DNA of 64,000 nt from Cystobacter fuscus DSM 2262 (GTDB lineage: Bacteria; Myxococcota; Myxococcia; Myxococcales; Myxococcaceae), in contig NZ_ANAH02000065.1 of NCBI RefSeq assembly GCF_000335475.2, positions 62,001-126,000 of the forward strand, read 5' to 3'. Under the pieces are notes generated by a model, which was not told where the DNA came from, ran no database searches, and saw only the letters and a list, made by a program, of their open reading frames with translations. Of this stretch, positions 9,074-20,185 are shown in pieces (position 1 is the first letter of the stretch; each line of letters begins with the position of its first letter). Both the position numbers and the translations under genes were made by a program.

Positions 9074-11149
9074 TCAACGGGTGACAAGCGTGCCCACGCC
9101 CTTGTCGGTGAAGAGTTCGGCGATGAGGCTGTGGGGCACGCGCCCGTCGATGACGTGCACCCGCTCCACGCCCCCGCCAATGGCCTTGATGGCCATGATC
9201 GCGCGCGTCTGCATGCTGCCGCTGAAGGCGCCGGCGTCCAGGTGGGTCTGGAGTTGCGCGGCCGTCAGCTCGCTGAAGAGCTCCTTGTCCTTGAGGATGC
9301 CCGGTGCGTCGTGCAGGTAGACGAGCTTGTGCGCCTTGAGGGCCGTGGCCACCTCGGCGGCCACCACGTCCGAGCCCAGGTCATAGGTGAGGCCGTCCTC
9401 GCCCAGGCCCACCGGGGAGATGACGGGCACATAGCCCTGGCCGAGCATCATCTCCAGGAACTCGGGGTTGACGCGCGTCACCTCGCCCACGTGCTCGCGC
9501 GAGCGCCCGTCCTCGCTGGACATGCGCCGGGCGCGGATCATCGCCCCGTCCTTGCCGGACAGGCCCACGGCCCGGTCCCCCATGTTGTTGAGGATGGTGA
9601 CGAGGTCGGAGTTGACCGAGCCCGACAGCACCATCTCCACCACCTTGAGGCCCGAGTCGTCCGAGACGAGCACGCCCTCCTGGCGCAGGCCCAGCTTGTC
9701 CAACGTGCGGGTGAGCTCCGGCCCGCCCCCGTGGACGATGATGGGTTGCAGGCCCGCGGAGCGCAAAAGCTCGATGTCGCGGCAGAAGGCCTGCTTGAGC
9801 GACTCCTTCACCATGGCCGCGCCGCCGTAGCGGATGACGCAGCGCTTGCCGCGGAAGCGCGAGATGTACGAGAGCGACTCGACGAGCAGCGTCGTCTTGA
9901 AGGCGGGGCTGTAGTTGGCCAGCCGGTCATCCTTGCCCACGCCGCCGTCCGGCTTGGACACGATGAGCGAGGTGTAGTCCGCGTTGATCTTCACGTAGTC
10001 GTACGAGAGATCGCACCCCCACGCCACGGCGGACGCCTCGCCATCGGTGAGGTGCACCTCCACGCGCACCTCGGGCTCGCGCATGCGGGCCTTGAGCACC
10101 GTGGCGTCGTAGGGCTGGGGCGTGCCCTCGTAGACGCAGACGCCCTGGATGCTGACCCGGGCGGGGTAGGGGTCCACGGCGTAGCCCTGGGTGCCAGCGC
10201 GCGCGCCCACGGTGGCCAGCACCCGGCCCCAGTTGGGATCGGCCCCGAAGACGGCCGCCTTCACCAGGGTGGAGCCCGCCACGGCGCGCGCCAGATCCTG
10301 GGCGATCGCCGGGGTGGGCACGCCCGTCACCTCCACCTCCAGCAGCTTGGTGGCGCCCTCGCCGTCCGCGGCGATCTCCCGCGCCATCTCCTGGCACAGC
10401 TCCGTCAGGGTGCTGGTGAAGGCGTCCCACTCCGGCCCGGTGCCGGTGAGGGGAGGGTTGCCCGCCCGGCCGTTGGCCAGCGCGTACACGGTGTCGTTGG
10501 GGCTCATGTCCCCGTCCACCGTCAGGCTGTTGAAGGAGCAGGACACGGCCTGGCGCAGGGCGGTGGCGAGCGGCTCCGGGGCGATGGCGCAATCGGTGAC
10601 GATGACGGCGATGACCGTGGCGAGCGACGGGTGCATCATCCCCGAGCCCTTGAAGATGGCGGACACCGTCACGTCCCGGTCGAAGAGCCGCACCGAGCGC
10701 CACACCTGCTTGGGGCGCGTGTCGGTGGTCATGATGGCCTCGGCGGCGGCATCCGACTCGGGGCGCAGGCCCTCCTTGAGCGGGGCGAGCACCGCGCGCA
10801 CCTTGGGCACGGGCAGCGGATGGCCGATGACGCCCGTGGAGGCGCAGAGCACGGCGGAGGGGGAGACGGAGAGGAGCTGGCCGAGCTCCTCGCGCAGGGT
10901 GCGCACGGCCTCGAGCCCCGCGGCGCCAGTGAGGGCGTTGGCGTTGCCCGAGTTGACGAGCACGGCCTGGACGTCCGCGGCGGGCAGGCGGGGCTCGGCG
11001 TCCTGCACGGGCGCGGAGCGGGCCTTGTTGGCGGTGAAGCAGCCCGCGGCGGCACAGGGCGTGTCGCTGTAGACGAGCGCCACGTCCTTGCGCTGGGGTT
11101 TGAGGCCGGCGTGCTGACCGGAGAAGAAGAATCCCGGAGGGACCCTCAC
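9074..11149 (-). CDS. argJB: Fused ArgJ (ornithine acetyltransferase) - ArgB (acetylglutamate kinase)
   Basis: One 691-residue reading frame joins two arginine enzymes. Residues 1 to about 395 are ArgJ: the self-cleavage site KGSGMMHPSLATVIA carries the nucleophile at Thr178, and ADPNWGRVLATVGA and YDYVKINADYTS are typical. From about residue 410 it is ArgB: FRGKRCVIRYGGAAM, IIVHGGGPE, VLVSDDSGLKVVE and PVISPVGLGEDG. No stop or frameshift separates them and the linker is short. The fusion couples acetylornithine recycling to the kinase step. ArgJ cleaves itself at Thr178, so the kinase would stay with the beta chain. GTG start overlaps the argC stop. Confidence 0.9.
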   Translation of the reverse strand: MRVPPGFFFSGQHAGLKPQRKDVALVYSDTPCAAAGCFTANKARSAPVQDAEPRLPAADVQAVLVNSGNANALTGAAGLEAVRTLREELGQLLSVSPSAVLCASTGVIGHPLPVPKVRAVLAPLKEGLRPESDAAAEAIMTTDTRPKQVWRSVRLFDRDVTVSAIFKGSGMMHPSLATVIAVIVTDCAIAPEPLATALRQAVSCSFNSLTVDGDMSPNDTVYALANGRAGNPPLTGTGPEWDAFTSTLTELCQEMAREIAADGEGATKLLEVEVTGVPTPAIAQDLARAVAGSTLVKAAVFGADPNWGRVLATVGARAGTQGYAVDPYPARVSIQGVCVYEGTPQPYDATVLKARMREPEVRVEVHLTDGEASAVAWGCDLSYDYVKINADYTSLIVSKPDGGVGKDDRLANYSPAFKTTLLVESLSYISRFRGKRCVIRYGGAAMVKESLKQAFCRDIELLRSAGLQPIIVHGGGPELTRTLDKLGLRQEGVLVSDDSGLKVVEMVLSGSVNSDLVTILNNMGDRAVGLSGKDGAMIRARRMSSEDGRSREHVGEVTRVNPEFLEMMLGQGYVPVISPVGLGEDGLTYDLGSDVVAAEVATALKAHKLVYLHDAPGILKDKELFSELTAAQLQTHLDAGAFSGSMQTRAIMAIKAIGGGVERVHVIDGRVPHSLIAELFTDKGVGTLVTR

Positions 11150-12210
11150 GGAGTGAAGCCCCGGAGGGTGGACAGGCCGAGCGTCTCCTCCCAGCCCTTC
11201 ATGAGGTTGAGGTTCTGCACGGCCTGGCCCGCGGCGCCCTTGACCAGGTTGTCGATCGCCGCCGTCACCACCACGCGGCCCGGATCATGCCCCGTGGCGT
11301 CCACGGCGAGCCCCACCGTGCAGCGGTTGGTGCCCACCACGGCCTTGAGCCCCACCGCGTCCGGCGAGGACTCCACCGAGAGGAAGGGGCAGTCCGCGTA
11401 GCTCTTCTCCAGGGCGGCGCGGGCCTCGGCGGCGGTGGCGCCCTGGGCCAGGCGCGCGTAGGCGGTGACGAGGATGCCGCGCTTGAGTGGCAACAGGTGC
11501 GCGGTGAAGGTGAGCGGCACGGCACGCCCGGCCACCCCCGCGAGCGTCTGGGCGATCTCCGGCGTGTGCTGGTGGCGCAGCACGCGGTAGGCGCGGAAGT
11601 CCTCGTCCACCTCGCTGAAGCTCATGTCCTCGTTGCCCTTGCGGCCCGCGCCCGTAGTGCCCGAGGCGGCGTCGAAGATGATGGAGCCCTCGTCGAGCAG
11701 CCCCGCGCGCAACAGCGGCGCCACGGACAGCGCGCACGCGGTGGCGTAACAGCCCGGGTTGGACACCAGCCGCGCCCGGGCGATGCGCTCGCGCGAGACG
11801 AGCTCCGGCAGGCCATACACCGCCTCCGCCAGCAGCGCGGGCGAGCCGTGGGTGAAGTTGTAGAAGGACGGGTAGGCCGCCGTGTCCTGGAGGCGGAAGG
11901 CGCCCGAGAGATCGATCACCCGCACGCCCGCCTCGAGCAGCCCCGGCACGAGCTCCAGCGAGGACTCGGCGGGCGTGGCCAGCAGCACCACCTCGCACTC
12001 GCGCGCCAGCTCGGCGCTCTGGTCCAGCGGCGCATAGCGCAGCTGCCCCACGGGGCCCATGATTCCCAGCCGGCGGCCCACCGACTCGCCCTTCCAGCGG
12101 TCGCTGGTCACCAGCCGCAGCTCCACCTGCCCGTGGGCCGCCAGGATGTGGGTCGCCTCGACGCCGGAGTAGCCGGACGCGCCAATGATGCCGATCGCCG
12201 CCTTATGCAT
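11146..12210 (-). CDS. argC: N-acetyl-gamma-glutamyl-phosphate reductase
   Basis: A 354-residue NADP enzyme for the third arginine step. It starts MHKAAIGIIGASGYSG (Rossmann motif), has the active-site Cys in LVSNPGCYATA and the catalytic His in RHQHTPEI. ATG at 12210 is the first codon before the Rossmann motif; the frame stays open further upstream but the extra 86 codons look non-coding and would cross the ARG box. First gene of the argC-argJB-argR-argH-argF operon. Confidence 0.94.
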   Translation of the reverse strand: MHKAAIGIIGASGYSGVEATHILAAHGQVELRLVTSDRWKGESVGRRLGIMGPVGQLRYAPLDQSAELARECEVVLLATPAESSLELVPGLLEAGVRVIDLSGAFRLQDTAAYPSFYNFTHGSPALLAEAVYGLPELVSRERIARARLVSNPGCYATACALSVAPLLRAGLLDEGSIIFDAASGTTGAGRKGNEDMSFSEVDEDFRAYRVLRHQHTPEIAQTLAGVAGRAVPLTFTAHLLPLKRGILVTAYARLAQGATAAEARAALEKSYADCPFLSVESSPDAVGLKAVVGTNRCTVGLAVDATGHDPGRVVVTAAIDNLVKGAAGQAVQNLNLMKGWEETLGLSTLRGFTP

Positions 12211-12240
12211 GAGCGTGCATGGATATTCGCAATGCTGCAT
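12206..12240 (-). promoter_or_regulatory. Probable ARG box (ArgR operator) at the argC start
   Basis: TGCAT occurs at 12206, 12216 and 12236, that is 10 and 20 bp apart, on one face of the helix. The central part, TGCATGGATATTCG (12216-12229), fits the bacterial ARG-box pattern TGAAT-N4-ATTCA well. It overlaps the argC start region, ideal for repression by the ArgR encoded in the same operon. The DNA here is AT-richer than its surroundings. Confidence 0.55.
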
Positions 12241-12304
12241 ACACGCAAGGGGCAAATACGTGGCGGACGCGGCGGCGGGCCCCCGTGCCCCGGAGGGCGG
12301 AGCC

Positions 12305-13939
12305 TCAGGGCAGGGGCAGGGTGGTGGAGAAGGCGCCAGCCGCGTTCGACGTCGTCTCGCCGAGCAGCAGGGCGGAGTTCTCTCCCTCCACGGCCACCAG
12401 GCGGTAGAAGCGCAGGGCGGCGTTGGGCACGTCGGGCTGCTGCCCGCTCCCCTCGCCGAGGCGGACATAGCCGGTGACGCGGCGGCCCTTGGGCAGCGTG
12501 ACGGAGACTTCCTGGGGCGTGGCGGGCGGGGGCGACACCCAGGGGTGCACCGTGACGATGCGGCTGAAGCGGGGCAGGTTCTCCAGGGAGGTGAAGTCGA
12601 AGCGGTAGACGCCGGGATCCAGCCAGAGCTCGAAGTGGCCCGCCTCGTCCGTGCGGCGGAGCGCCTCGACGCGACTGGAGGCGGGCCGGGGCGTGCCCGC
12701 CACTTCCTTGAGCAGTGTGGCCTCCACCAGGACGCCCGCGGCGGGCAGCGAGCCGACGGGCCCCAGCACGGTGCCCTCCACCTTGCGCCGCTGCTGGCAG
12801 ACCACGTCCCCGAGCTTCGAGACGCTCACGCGCGGCACCACGATGCTCGTCTCCGTGGAGCCGGCGGGGGAGTTCGCTCGCGGCAGGATGGTCAGCAGGA
12901 GCTCGCGGTTGCTGCCCAACGGGGAGCTGGGCAGCGTGAGGAGCTCGAAGGTGCCATCCCCCTGGGACTCCACCTGCGGGCTGCGGTACTGCCCGCCGCC
13001 CAGCACCGAGCCCGACACGAAGAGCGTGGCCCCGGCCACCGGCTTGCCCTGCGGGTCCACCACCCGTCCCTGGAGCCGCACCGGCTCCCCATAGTCGGGC
13101 AGCAGGATGGGCTCGAGCAGCGCCCGGCTCGGATCGAGGTGGACGAGCATCTGGGGCACCAGGTCGTTCGTGGAGGTGACCCGCAGGGTGAGCGAGTCGC
13201 GCTCGAAGTCCGTCCGGCGCAACACCAGGGAGAACAGCCCGGTGGGGCCATTCACCTCCGCCCGCTGGGTCAGCGGATTCTTCCGCTCATCGAGCGCCTG
13301 CACTTCCAGCGGCACGTCCGCGGGCATGAGCTCTTTGTCGTAGCGCAACACCCTGGCGGTCAGCCGGACGAGCTGGGAGGGATCGGGCAGGAGGAAGTCG
13401 AGCATGGCGCTGCTGCCCGGCTGCACGTCGCTGCTGCTGGACAGGGGAGGAAGCTCTTTGTTGGCGGTGAGCAGCTCCACCGCGTAGCGCCCCGAGGCCA
13501 CCGACAGCGAGTAGATGCCCTCGGCGTTGGGATCCAACGTGCTGGCCTCCTGCCTGCGCTGCACTCCGGGGATGAGCAGGCTCTCGCCCGAGATGCGCAG
13601 GGTGATGGGGGCGGAGTAGGCCGTGCTGGAGGTCGGCCCCTGCACGCGCACCCGCGCCCGGAGCGTGGAGGGGCCGCTGAGCAACAGCGTCTGCTGGTCG
13701 CGCAGCTCGTCCACCCTCAGATCCTGGGCGAACAGGCCCTCCTTGGGGTTGGGGACGACCTCCACCACGAGGTTCCTGCCCGGATCGCCGCACCCGTCGA
13801 CGAAGCACACCTGGTCGTCCGCGCAGTCGCCGTCATCGCGGCAGCCCAGGACCCAATCCCCAAAGGACTGGCCACAGCCCAGCAGCAGCACCCCCGCGAG
13901 CAGTACCCTCGCCAACAGTCCCATGCCCGAGCGGTTCAT
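12305..13939 (-). CDS. Outer-envelope lipoprotein with carboxypeptidase-regulatory-like repeats
   Basis: About 544 residues. The start at 13939 (MNRSGMGLLARVLLAG) gives a signal peptide ending in the lipobox LLLGC. A Cys-rich, Asp-rich stretch follows (CRDDGDCADDQVCF, VDGCGD), as in many myxobacterial lipoproteins. The rest contains several beta-sandwich segments such as VRLQGRVVDPQGKPVAGATL and VEGTVLGPVGSLPAAGVLV, typical of carboxypeptidase-regulatory-like folds that act as structural or adhesive domains. It overlaps the preceding gene by 4 bp, so the two lipoproteins are co-made. Exact role unknown. Confidence 0.75.
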   Translation of the reverse strand: MNRSGMGLLARVLLAGVLLLGCGQSFGDWVLGCRDDGDCADDQVCFVDGCGDPGRNLVVEVVPNPKEGLFAQDLRVDELRDQQTLLLSGPSTLRARVRVQGPTSSTAYSAPITLRISGESLLIPGVQRRQEASTLDPNAEGIYSLSVASGRYAVELLTANKELPPLSSSSDVQPGSSAMLDFLLPDPSQLVRLTARVLRYDKELMPADVPLEVQALDERKNPLTQRAEVNGPTGLFSLVLRRTDFERDSLTLRVTSTNDLVPQMLVHLDPSRALLEPILLPDYGEPVRLQGRVVDPQGKPVAGATLFVSGSVLGGGQYRSPQVESQGDGTFELLTLPSSPLGSNRELLLTILPRANSPAGSTETSIVVPRVSVSKLGDVVCQQRRKVEGTVLGPVGSLPAAGVLVEATLLKEVAGTPRPASSRVEALRRTDEAGHFELWLDPGVYRFDFTSLENLPRFSRIVTVHPWVSPPPATPQEVSVTLPKGRRVTGYVRLGEGSGQQPDVPNAALRFYRLVAVEGENSALLLGETTSNAAGAFSTTLPLP

Positions 13940-14547
13940 GGGCAATTTCCCCGCTCGGTCCGCACGAACCACACATAGGACGTGGCGTAGCCGGGATTGG
14001 TCAGCGTCTCGCCGTTGGGCAGCTGGACGATGTCCGCCTGGGGCACCCGCCCCTGGAGGGCCCGGTCGGAGACGACCACCTCGACGACATGGTCACCCGG
14101 GGTGTTCAGCCGGCTGAACTCGGCCGAGTTGAAGATGGGCTTGATGGTGGGGCGCTCTTCACGTCTCGGATCGTTGCCCTTGGGCAGCAGGGTCACTTCC
14201 CGGTCCGCGCCACGCGGTTGGTTGGGATCGTAGTCCACGTACCAGTACGCCGTGAGCGTGTCGCCCACGTTGGGATCCTCCACGATGATGGAGAACTCCA
14301 GCGCGCAGAGGGGGACGGAGCCGAAGCCTCGGAGGATGCGGTAGGGGGGTTGCACCAGGTTCTCCACGATCCGGGGGGGGTCGTTGCGTGGGAAGGGCAG
14401 CCCGTCCAGGTAGTACTCGTCCTGGGGTAGGACACAGCCGCCCAGGACCCAGACCGCGGTCCCCAAACCCCACCCCTTTTGGAGGCAGAGTCCTAGCAAT
14501 TGGCTGGCCAGCCGACTCGGGGGGGATTTCGTCGTCGCCATGCGCAT
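13936..14547 (-). CDS. Putative lipoprotein, co-transcribed with the next lipoprotein gene
   Basis: A 203-residue protein with a signal region ending at VWVLGGC (lipobox) and a soluble part with Tyr/Pro-rich beta segments (LTAYWYVDYDPNQP, HVVEVVVSDRALQG). It ends with ERGNCP. I recognise no catalytic motif; the second half resembles an Ig-like or cadherin-like extracellular domain. Start could be 14547 or 14541. It overlaps the downstream lipoprotein by ATGA and probably works with it at the outer membrane. Confidence 0.65.
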   Translation of the reverse strand: MRMATTKSPPSRLASQLLGLCLQKGWGLGTAVWVLGGCVLPQDEYYLDGLPFPRNDPPRIVENLVQPPYRILRGFGSVPLCALEFSIIVEDPNVGDTLTAYWYVDYDPNQPRGADREVTLLPKGNDPRREERPTIKPIFNSAEFSRLNTPGDHVVEVVVSDRALQGRVPQADIVQLPNGETLTNPGYATSYVWFVRTERGNCP

Positions 14548-14603
14548 TTACCCGGGGGTCACGGGAACGGGGGGGGAACGAACCGTGACAACCCTGTCAT
14601 GAA

Positions 14604-16511
14604 TTACAACAATTCCTCGTCGCCGTCCGTGGCGGGAGGCAGGGGCTCGCCGCTCTTGTCCGCTTCCAGCTTCTCGAAGTGGCGGAAGATGGTGCGCGGG
14701 TCCACGCCCAGATCCTTGGCCGTCTTGGTCTTGTTGCGGTTGTTCCGCTCGTAGACCTCCTGGATGTACTGCTTCTGCCAGCGCTCGCGCGCCTCGGCCA
14801 GGGGCAGCACCGGCTCCAGGTTCTCCGGCTTGAGGTCCAGGTCATCCGGCCCGAGCAGCGGCTTGTCCGAGAGCACCACGGCCTTCTTGATGCGGTTCTC
14901 CAGCTCGCGGATGTTGCCTGGCCAGCCGTACTTCTTCATGGCCACCGTGGCCGAGGGGGAGAAACCCTTGGCCCGGGCGCCGAACTCCTTGGTGTACTTC
15001 TGCAGGAAGTACTTGCCGAGCACGAACAGATCCTCGCCGCGCTCGCGCAAGGGGGGCAGCTTGAGCGTCACCACGTTGAGCCGGTAGTAGAGGTCCTCGC
15101 GGAAGGTGCCCTTGCGCACCTCTTCCTCCAGCACCCGGTTGGTGGCCGTCACCACGCGGATGTCCACGGGCTCGCCGCGGTGGTCGCCCACCTTGTAGAC
15201 GACCTTCTCCTGCAGGGCGCGCAAGAGCTTCACCTGGAGTTGCAGCGGCATCTCGCCGATTTCGTCGAGGAAGAGCGTGCCGCCGATGGCCGCCTGGAAG
15301 CGGCCCATCTTGGTGTTCACCGCGCCGGTGAAGGCGCCGCGCACGTGGCCGAACAGCTCGCTCTCCAGGAGGTTCTCGGGAATGGCGCCGCAGTTGATGG
15401 TGACGAAGGGCCCCTTGGCGCGGGGCGAGTGGCGGTGCAGCTCGCGCGCGATGAGCTCCTTGCCCGTGCCCGTCTCGCCGGTGATGAGCACGGAGATGTC
15501 CGTGGGGGCGATCTTGTCGATGCGCTTGTACACGTCGAGCATGCCCTGGCAGGCGCCGACGATCTCCCCGTAGCGCGTGTCATCCAGGCGCTTGCGCAGC
15601 TCGGTGTTGTCCAGCTTCAGCTCGTTCACCAGGAGCGCGTTGTGGATGAGCAAGAGCGCCTGGGCCGCGAAGATGGTGAGCATGTCCAGGCTCTTGGGCT
15701 CGAAGCGGTTGACCAGCCGATCGTTGCCCACGTAGAGCACGCCGAAGAGCTCGTCGTCGCGCACCAGCGGCACGCACATGACGGAGAGCATCTGCAGGTT
15801 CACCACGGACTTGCTCACCTTGAACTCGGGATCCTCCAGCGCGTCGCTGAGGATGAGCGGCTGGCGCGTGCGCACCACCTTCTCGATGATGGAGTCGGAC
15901 ACGCGCTCCACCGCGTCCTCCAGGTTCTCGCGCGAGAGGTTGCGCGCCACCTTCACGCGCAGCTCGCCATTCTCCCGGAGGATGAGGAAGCCCTTGTCCG
16001 CCCGCGTCACCTCGATGGCCTCGTCCAGGAGGCTCTCCAGCAGCGTGTCCCGGCTGGCACCGCCGCCGAGCACCCGGGCGCTGAAGGCGGTGAGGCGGCG
16101 CAAGAGCAGCAGCTCGCGCCCCACCACGCCGGGCACCTCGCGGGTGGTGGAGTCGGGATCCGCCGTCGGCTCGGCCTGGTGGGTGAGGGACAGCGGGGGC
16201 GAGGCCGGGGCGGCGGGGCCGGGCGCGGCCTCCTCGCGGGTGAACACCAGCTCGGTGGCGCCCACGCGGATGACGTCGGAGGTGGCGAGCACGGCGCTGT
16301 CGCGCTTCTTGCCGTTGACCTGGAAGGTGGCGCCCAGGCTGCCCAGCTGGTAGCGCGCGCCATCGAAGAGCACGTGCAGGGCGCTGTCCGGCACGGACGG
16401 ATCCTCCAGCGCCACGTCGTTGTCGGCCGAGCGGCCGATGCTGGTGATGCGCTTGTGCAGCAGGACCGTGCGGACCTTGCCCTGGGGAGAGCGGATGGTG
16501 AGGCTGGCCAT
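14604..16511 (-). CDS. Sigma54-dependent activator with FHA and GAF domains
   Basis: About 635 residues in the order FHA (1-95, [17 protein letters not shown]), GAF (about 165-320), AAA+ sigma54-interaction domain (Walker A GETGTGKE, the sigma54-contact loop GAFTGA, Walker [13 protein letters not shown]) and a C-terminal Fis-type helix-turn-helix ([20 protein letters not shown]). The FHA domain binds phosphothreonine, so this activator is expected to be switched by a Ser/Thr kinase; such a kinase is encoded two genes upstream in the same operon. ATG at 16511 is used because the FHA domain begins there. Many myxobacterial developmental regulators share this design. Confidence 0.92.
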   Translation of the reverse strand: MASLTIRSPQGKVRTVLLHKRITSIGRSADNDVALEDPSVPDSALHVLFDGARYQLGSLGATFQVNGKKRDSAVLATSDVIRVGATELVFTREEAAPGPAAPASPPLSLTHQAEPTADPDSTTREVPGVVGRELLLLRRLTAFSARVLGGGASRDTLLESLLDEAIEVTRADKGFLILRENGELRVKVARNLSRENLEDAVERVSDSIIEKVVRTRQPLILSDALEDPEFKVSKSVVNLQMLSVMCVPLVRDDELFGVLYVGNDRLVNRFEPKSLDMLTIFAAQALLLIHNALLVNELKLDNTELRKRLDDTRYGEIVGACQGMLDVYKRIDKIAPTDISVLITGETGTGKELIARELHRHSPRAKGPFVTINCGAIPENLLESELFGHVRGAFTGAVNTKMGRFQAAIGGTLFLDEIGEMPLQLQVKLLRALQEKVVYKVGDHRGEPVDIRVVTATNRVLEEEVRKGTFREDLYYRLNVVTLKLPPLRERGEDLFVLGKYFLQKYTKEFGARAKGFSPSATVAMKKYGWPGNIRELENRIKKAVVLSDKPLLGPDDLDLKPENLEPVLPLAEARERWQKQYIQEVYERNNRNKTKTAKDLGVDPRTIFRHFEKLEADKSGEPLPPATDGDEELL

Positions 16512-16525
16512 GAGCGGACGCGTTC

Positions 16526-17472
16526 CTAGAAGGCGAGGGTGAAGCCGGCGCTCGCGCCACCGGAAGAGGGAACCAGGTGCAGCCGGGCCCGGGGCGCGGC
16601 CGGGTCCGGGGGCGTCTCGATGCGCGTGCTCACCACCTCGTCCTGGTGACGCCACAGCGCCTCGAGCACGCCCAGGGCATACACTCCGTAGAAGCCCAGG
16701 GCCGTGTTCCTGTTGATCGTCGACAACAGCTCGGCCTGATCCTTGTTGCTGGTGGGGATGTAGCGCACCTGCACCTCCCGGGGGCCGCGGACGTCATCCA
16801 CCGACACCTTCTCCGTCCTGTAGAGCGCCTGGTGGGCGAAGTAGGTGGCGAGGCTGGTGGCGGCGAGCAGGCCCTCGGTCGCCGCGAACAGGGCGCCCAT
16901 GCTCGTGCGGCCCTGCTGGAACTGGCCCGCGCCAAAGGGGACGAAGTTCACCAGCAGGCTGCGCTTCTCCACCTGGCGCACCGTCACCTGCCGCGACATC
17001 TCCTCCATGCGGCGGCGCTGCTCCTCGGCCTCCGCGCGCTCGCGCTCCCGGCGCTCGGCCTCCGCGCGCTCGCGCTCCAGCCGGGCCCGGCGCTCCTGGC
17101 GCACCCGCTCCAGCTCCTCGCCCATCTGCTCGCGCAAGGTGTCCAGGAAGTTCACCGCCGGGGGCGGCACCGCGAAGGGATCCAGGTGGAAGTCGGGATC
17201 CAGGCGCAAGAGCGCGCGGAAGTGGCGCGTGGCCTCGTCGGTGTGGTGCAGGTGGAAGGCGCTCAGCCCCGCGAGCTTGTGCAGCTCCAGCAAGTCCTGC
17301 TCGGACAGCCGCCCCCGGTCGATGCGGCTCGTCGCGCGCTCGAGCACCTCGGCGTAGTGGCCGTACTCGTAGGTGGCGCGCAGGGCGGGCACCTCCTCGT
17401 CCACCCAATCCGCGGCGAGCGTGATCCCGGGCACCCACAGCCCGAGCACGACGAGCAGGCGCAGGCAGCGGC

Positions 17473-17476
<4 letters not shown>
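16526..17476 (-). CDS. Periplasmic/membrane TPR-like protein with coiled coil
   Basis: A 316-residue protein with a signal peptide (LLVVLGLWVPGITLAA), a TPR-like helical region with LSAFHLHHTDEATRHFRALL, a long Arg/Glu coiled coil (about 120-165), and one or two hydrophobic segments (GALFAATEGLLAATSLATYF, LGFYGVYALGVLEALW). The stretch SLLVNFVPFGAGQFQQG is common in myxobacterial proteins encoded beside PEGA kinases. It overlaps the kinase gene by 4 bp and precedes the FHA activator, so it may be an envelope input or substrate of the kinase. No enzyme motif seen. Confidence 0.7.
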
Positions 17477-19305
<1,829 letters not shown>

Positions 19306-19416
19306 GGAGGCGGAACGAGGTGGGAGACGGGCGCGCGTGTCAGGCAGAAGGCGGCGGGTATGACAGCGAAGTCGGGGTGCGGAGTCTAGAAGCCGAGCCC
19401 GCCGGGGCGCAACGCA

Positions 19417-19902
19417 TCAGTCGCGCTTGAGACGGCGGCGCGCGGCGAGTCTGTCCAGCAGGGCGTGCAGGAGCGGCTCGGCCTGGCGGGGAAGCGAGCG
19501 GTCCGTTGGCGAGTGAACGGGCAGGGTGCGCGCGAGCCGGTAGATCTCCTCGAGCCGTTCGCGGATGAGCTCGCTGTCGGGGCGCTCCTGGAGGGCGCGG
19601 CGGTAGGCGGCGGCGGCGCCGACGTAGTCGCCCAGGCTGAAGAGGCGCTCGCCCTCGGCGACGGGTGAGGAGGGACCCTGGGGAATGGACTGGGGCAGGT
19701 TGCTGGCCTGGAGGGCACGCGAGGCCTGCAATTCCTGGGGATCCACGCTCTCGCGCAGGTGGGCGAGCTTGGTGGCGAGGGCGGGATCGTCGGGGAAGGC
19801 CTGGCCGAGTGTCTCGTAGAGGTGCAGGGCCTCGTCCAGTTCTCCGCGGCGCAGGGCGCGTTCGGCTTGGGCGACCATCTCGGCGCGGGCTTCGGGGGTC
19901 AT
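19417..19902 (-). CDS. Small TPR protein
   Basis: A 161-residue soluble protein with two helical TPR-like repeats (ALRRGELDEALHLYETLGQA, GDYVGAAAAYRRALQERPD). It has no signal peptide or enzyme motif. It lies 111 bp upstream of the kinase gene on the same strand and is probably the first gene of the operon, perhaps a scaffold for the kinase. Confidence 0.68.
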   Translation of the reverse strand: MTPEARAEMVAQAERALRRGELDEALHLYETLGQAFPDDPALATKLAHLRESVDPQELQASRALQASNLPQSIPQGPSSPVAEGERLFSLGDYVGAAAAYRRALQERPDSELIRERLEEIYRLARTLPVHSPTDRSLPRQAEPLLHALLDRLAARRRLKRD

Positions 19903-20094
19903 CTGCGCCTCAGGTTACCGTGCGGGGCGCGGAAGTCATCTCCAAGTCTCGGGTGCTCACACACCCCGTGGCGAGGCCTTCACCTGTGGCACGGTCGTCA
20001 GGGGTCACCGGGTTCCGGGGCCGGGGCGTTTGGTGCTTGCCGCCTGACCTTGGACGTTGGCGGCATGAACCGACCCGACGAGTCACGAGGGCCT

Positions 20095-20160
20095 GGATTG
20101 GAGACAATTTTTTCATTTATTACAGGCTTTTCTGGTTTTGTTGGGAGTAACCTTTAGTAT
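20095..20160 (+). promoter_or_regulatory. AT-rich promoter region of the toxin-like lipoprotein gene
   Basis: In the 283-bp gap before the gene at 20186, the stretch around 20103-20158 (ATTTTTTCATTTATTACAGG and onward) is much AT-richer than the rest of the window and is the only promoter-like sequence. The left part of the gap (19903-20094) shows nothing further. Confidence 0.45.
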
Positions 20161-20185
20161 GGGAACAATCCACGGGGGGTACTGG

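Noticed and set aside
9131-11401. Plus-strand open frame across the arginine operon
   Set aside because: Shadow of argJB and argC; composition is His/Gly/Arg-rich and no motif is present.
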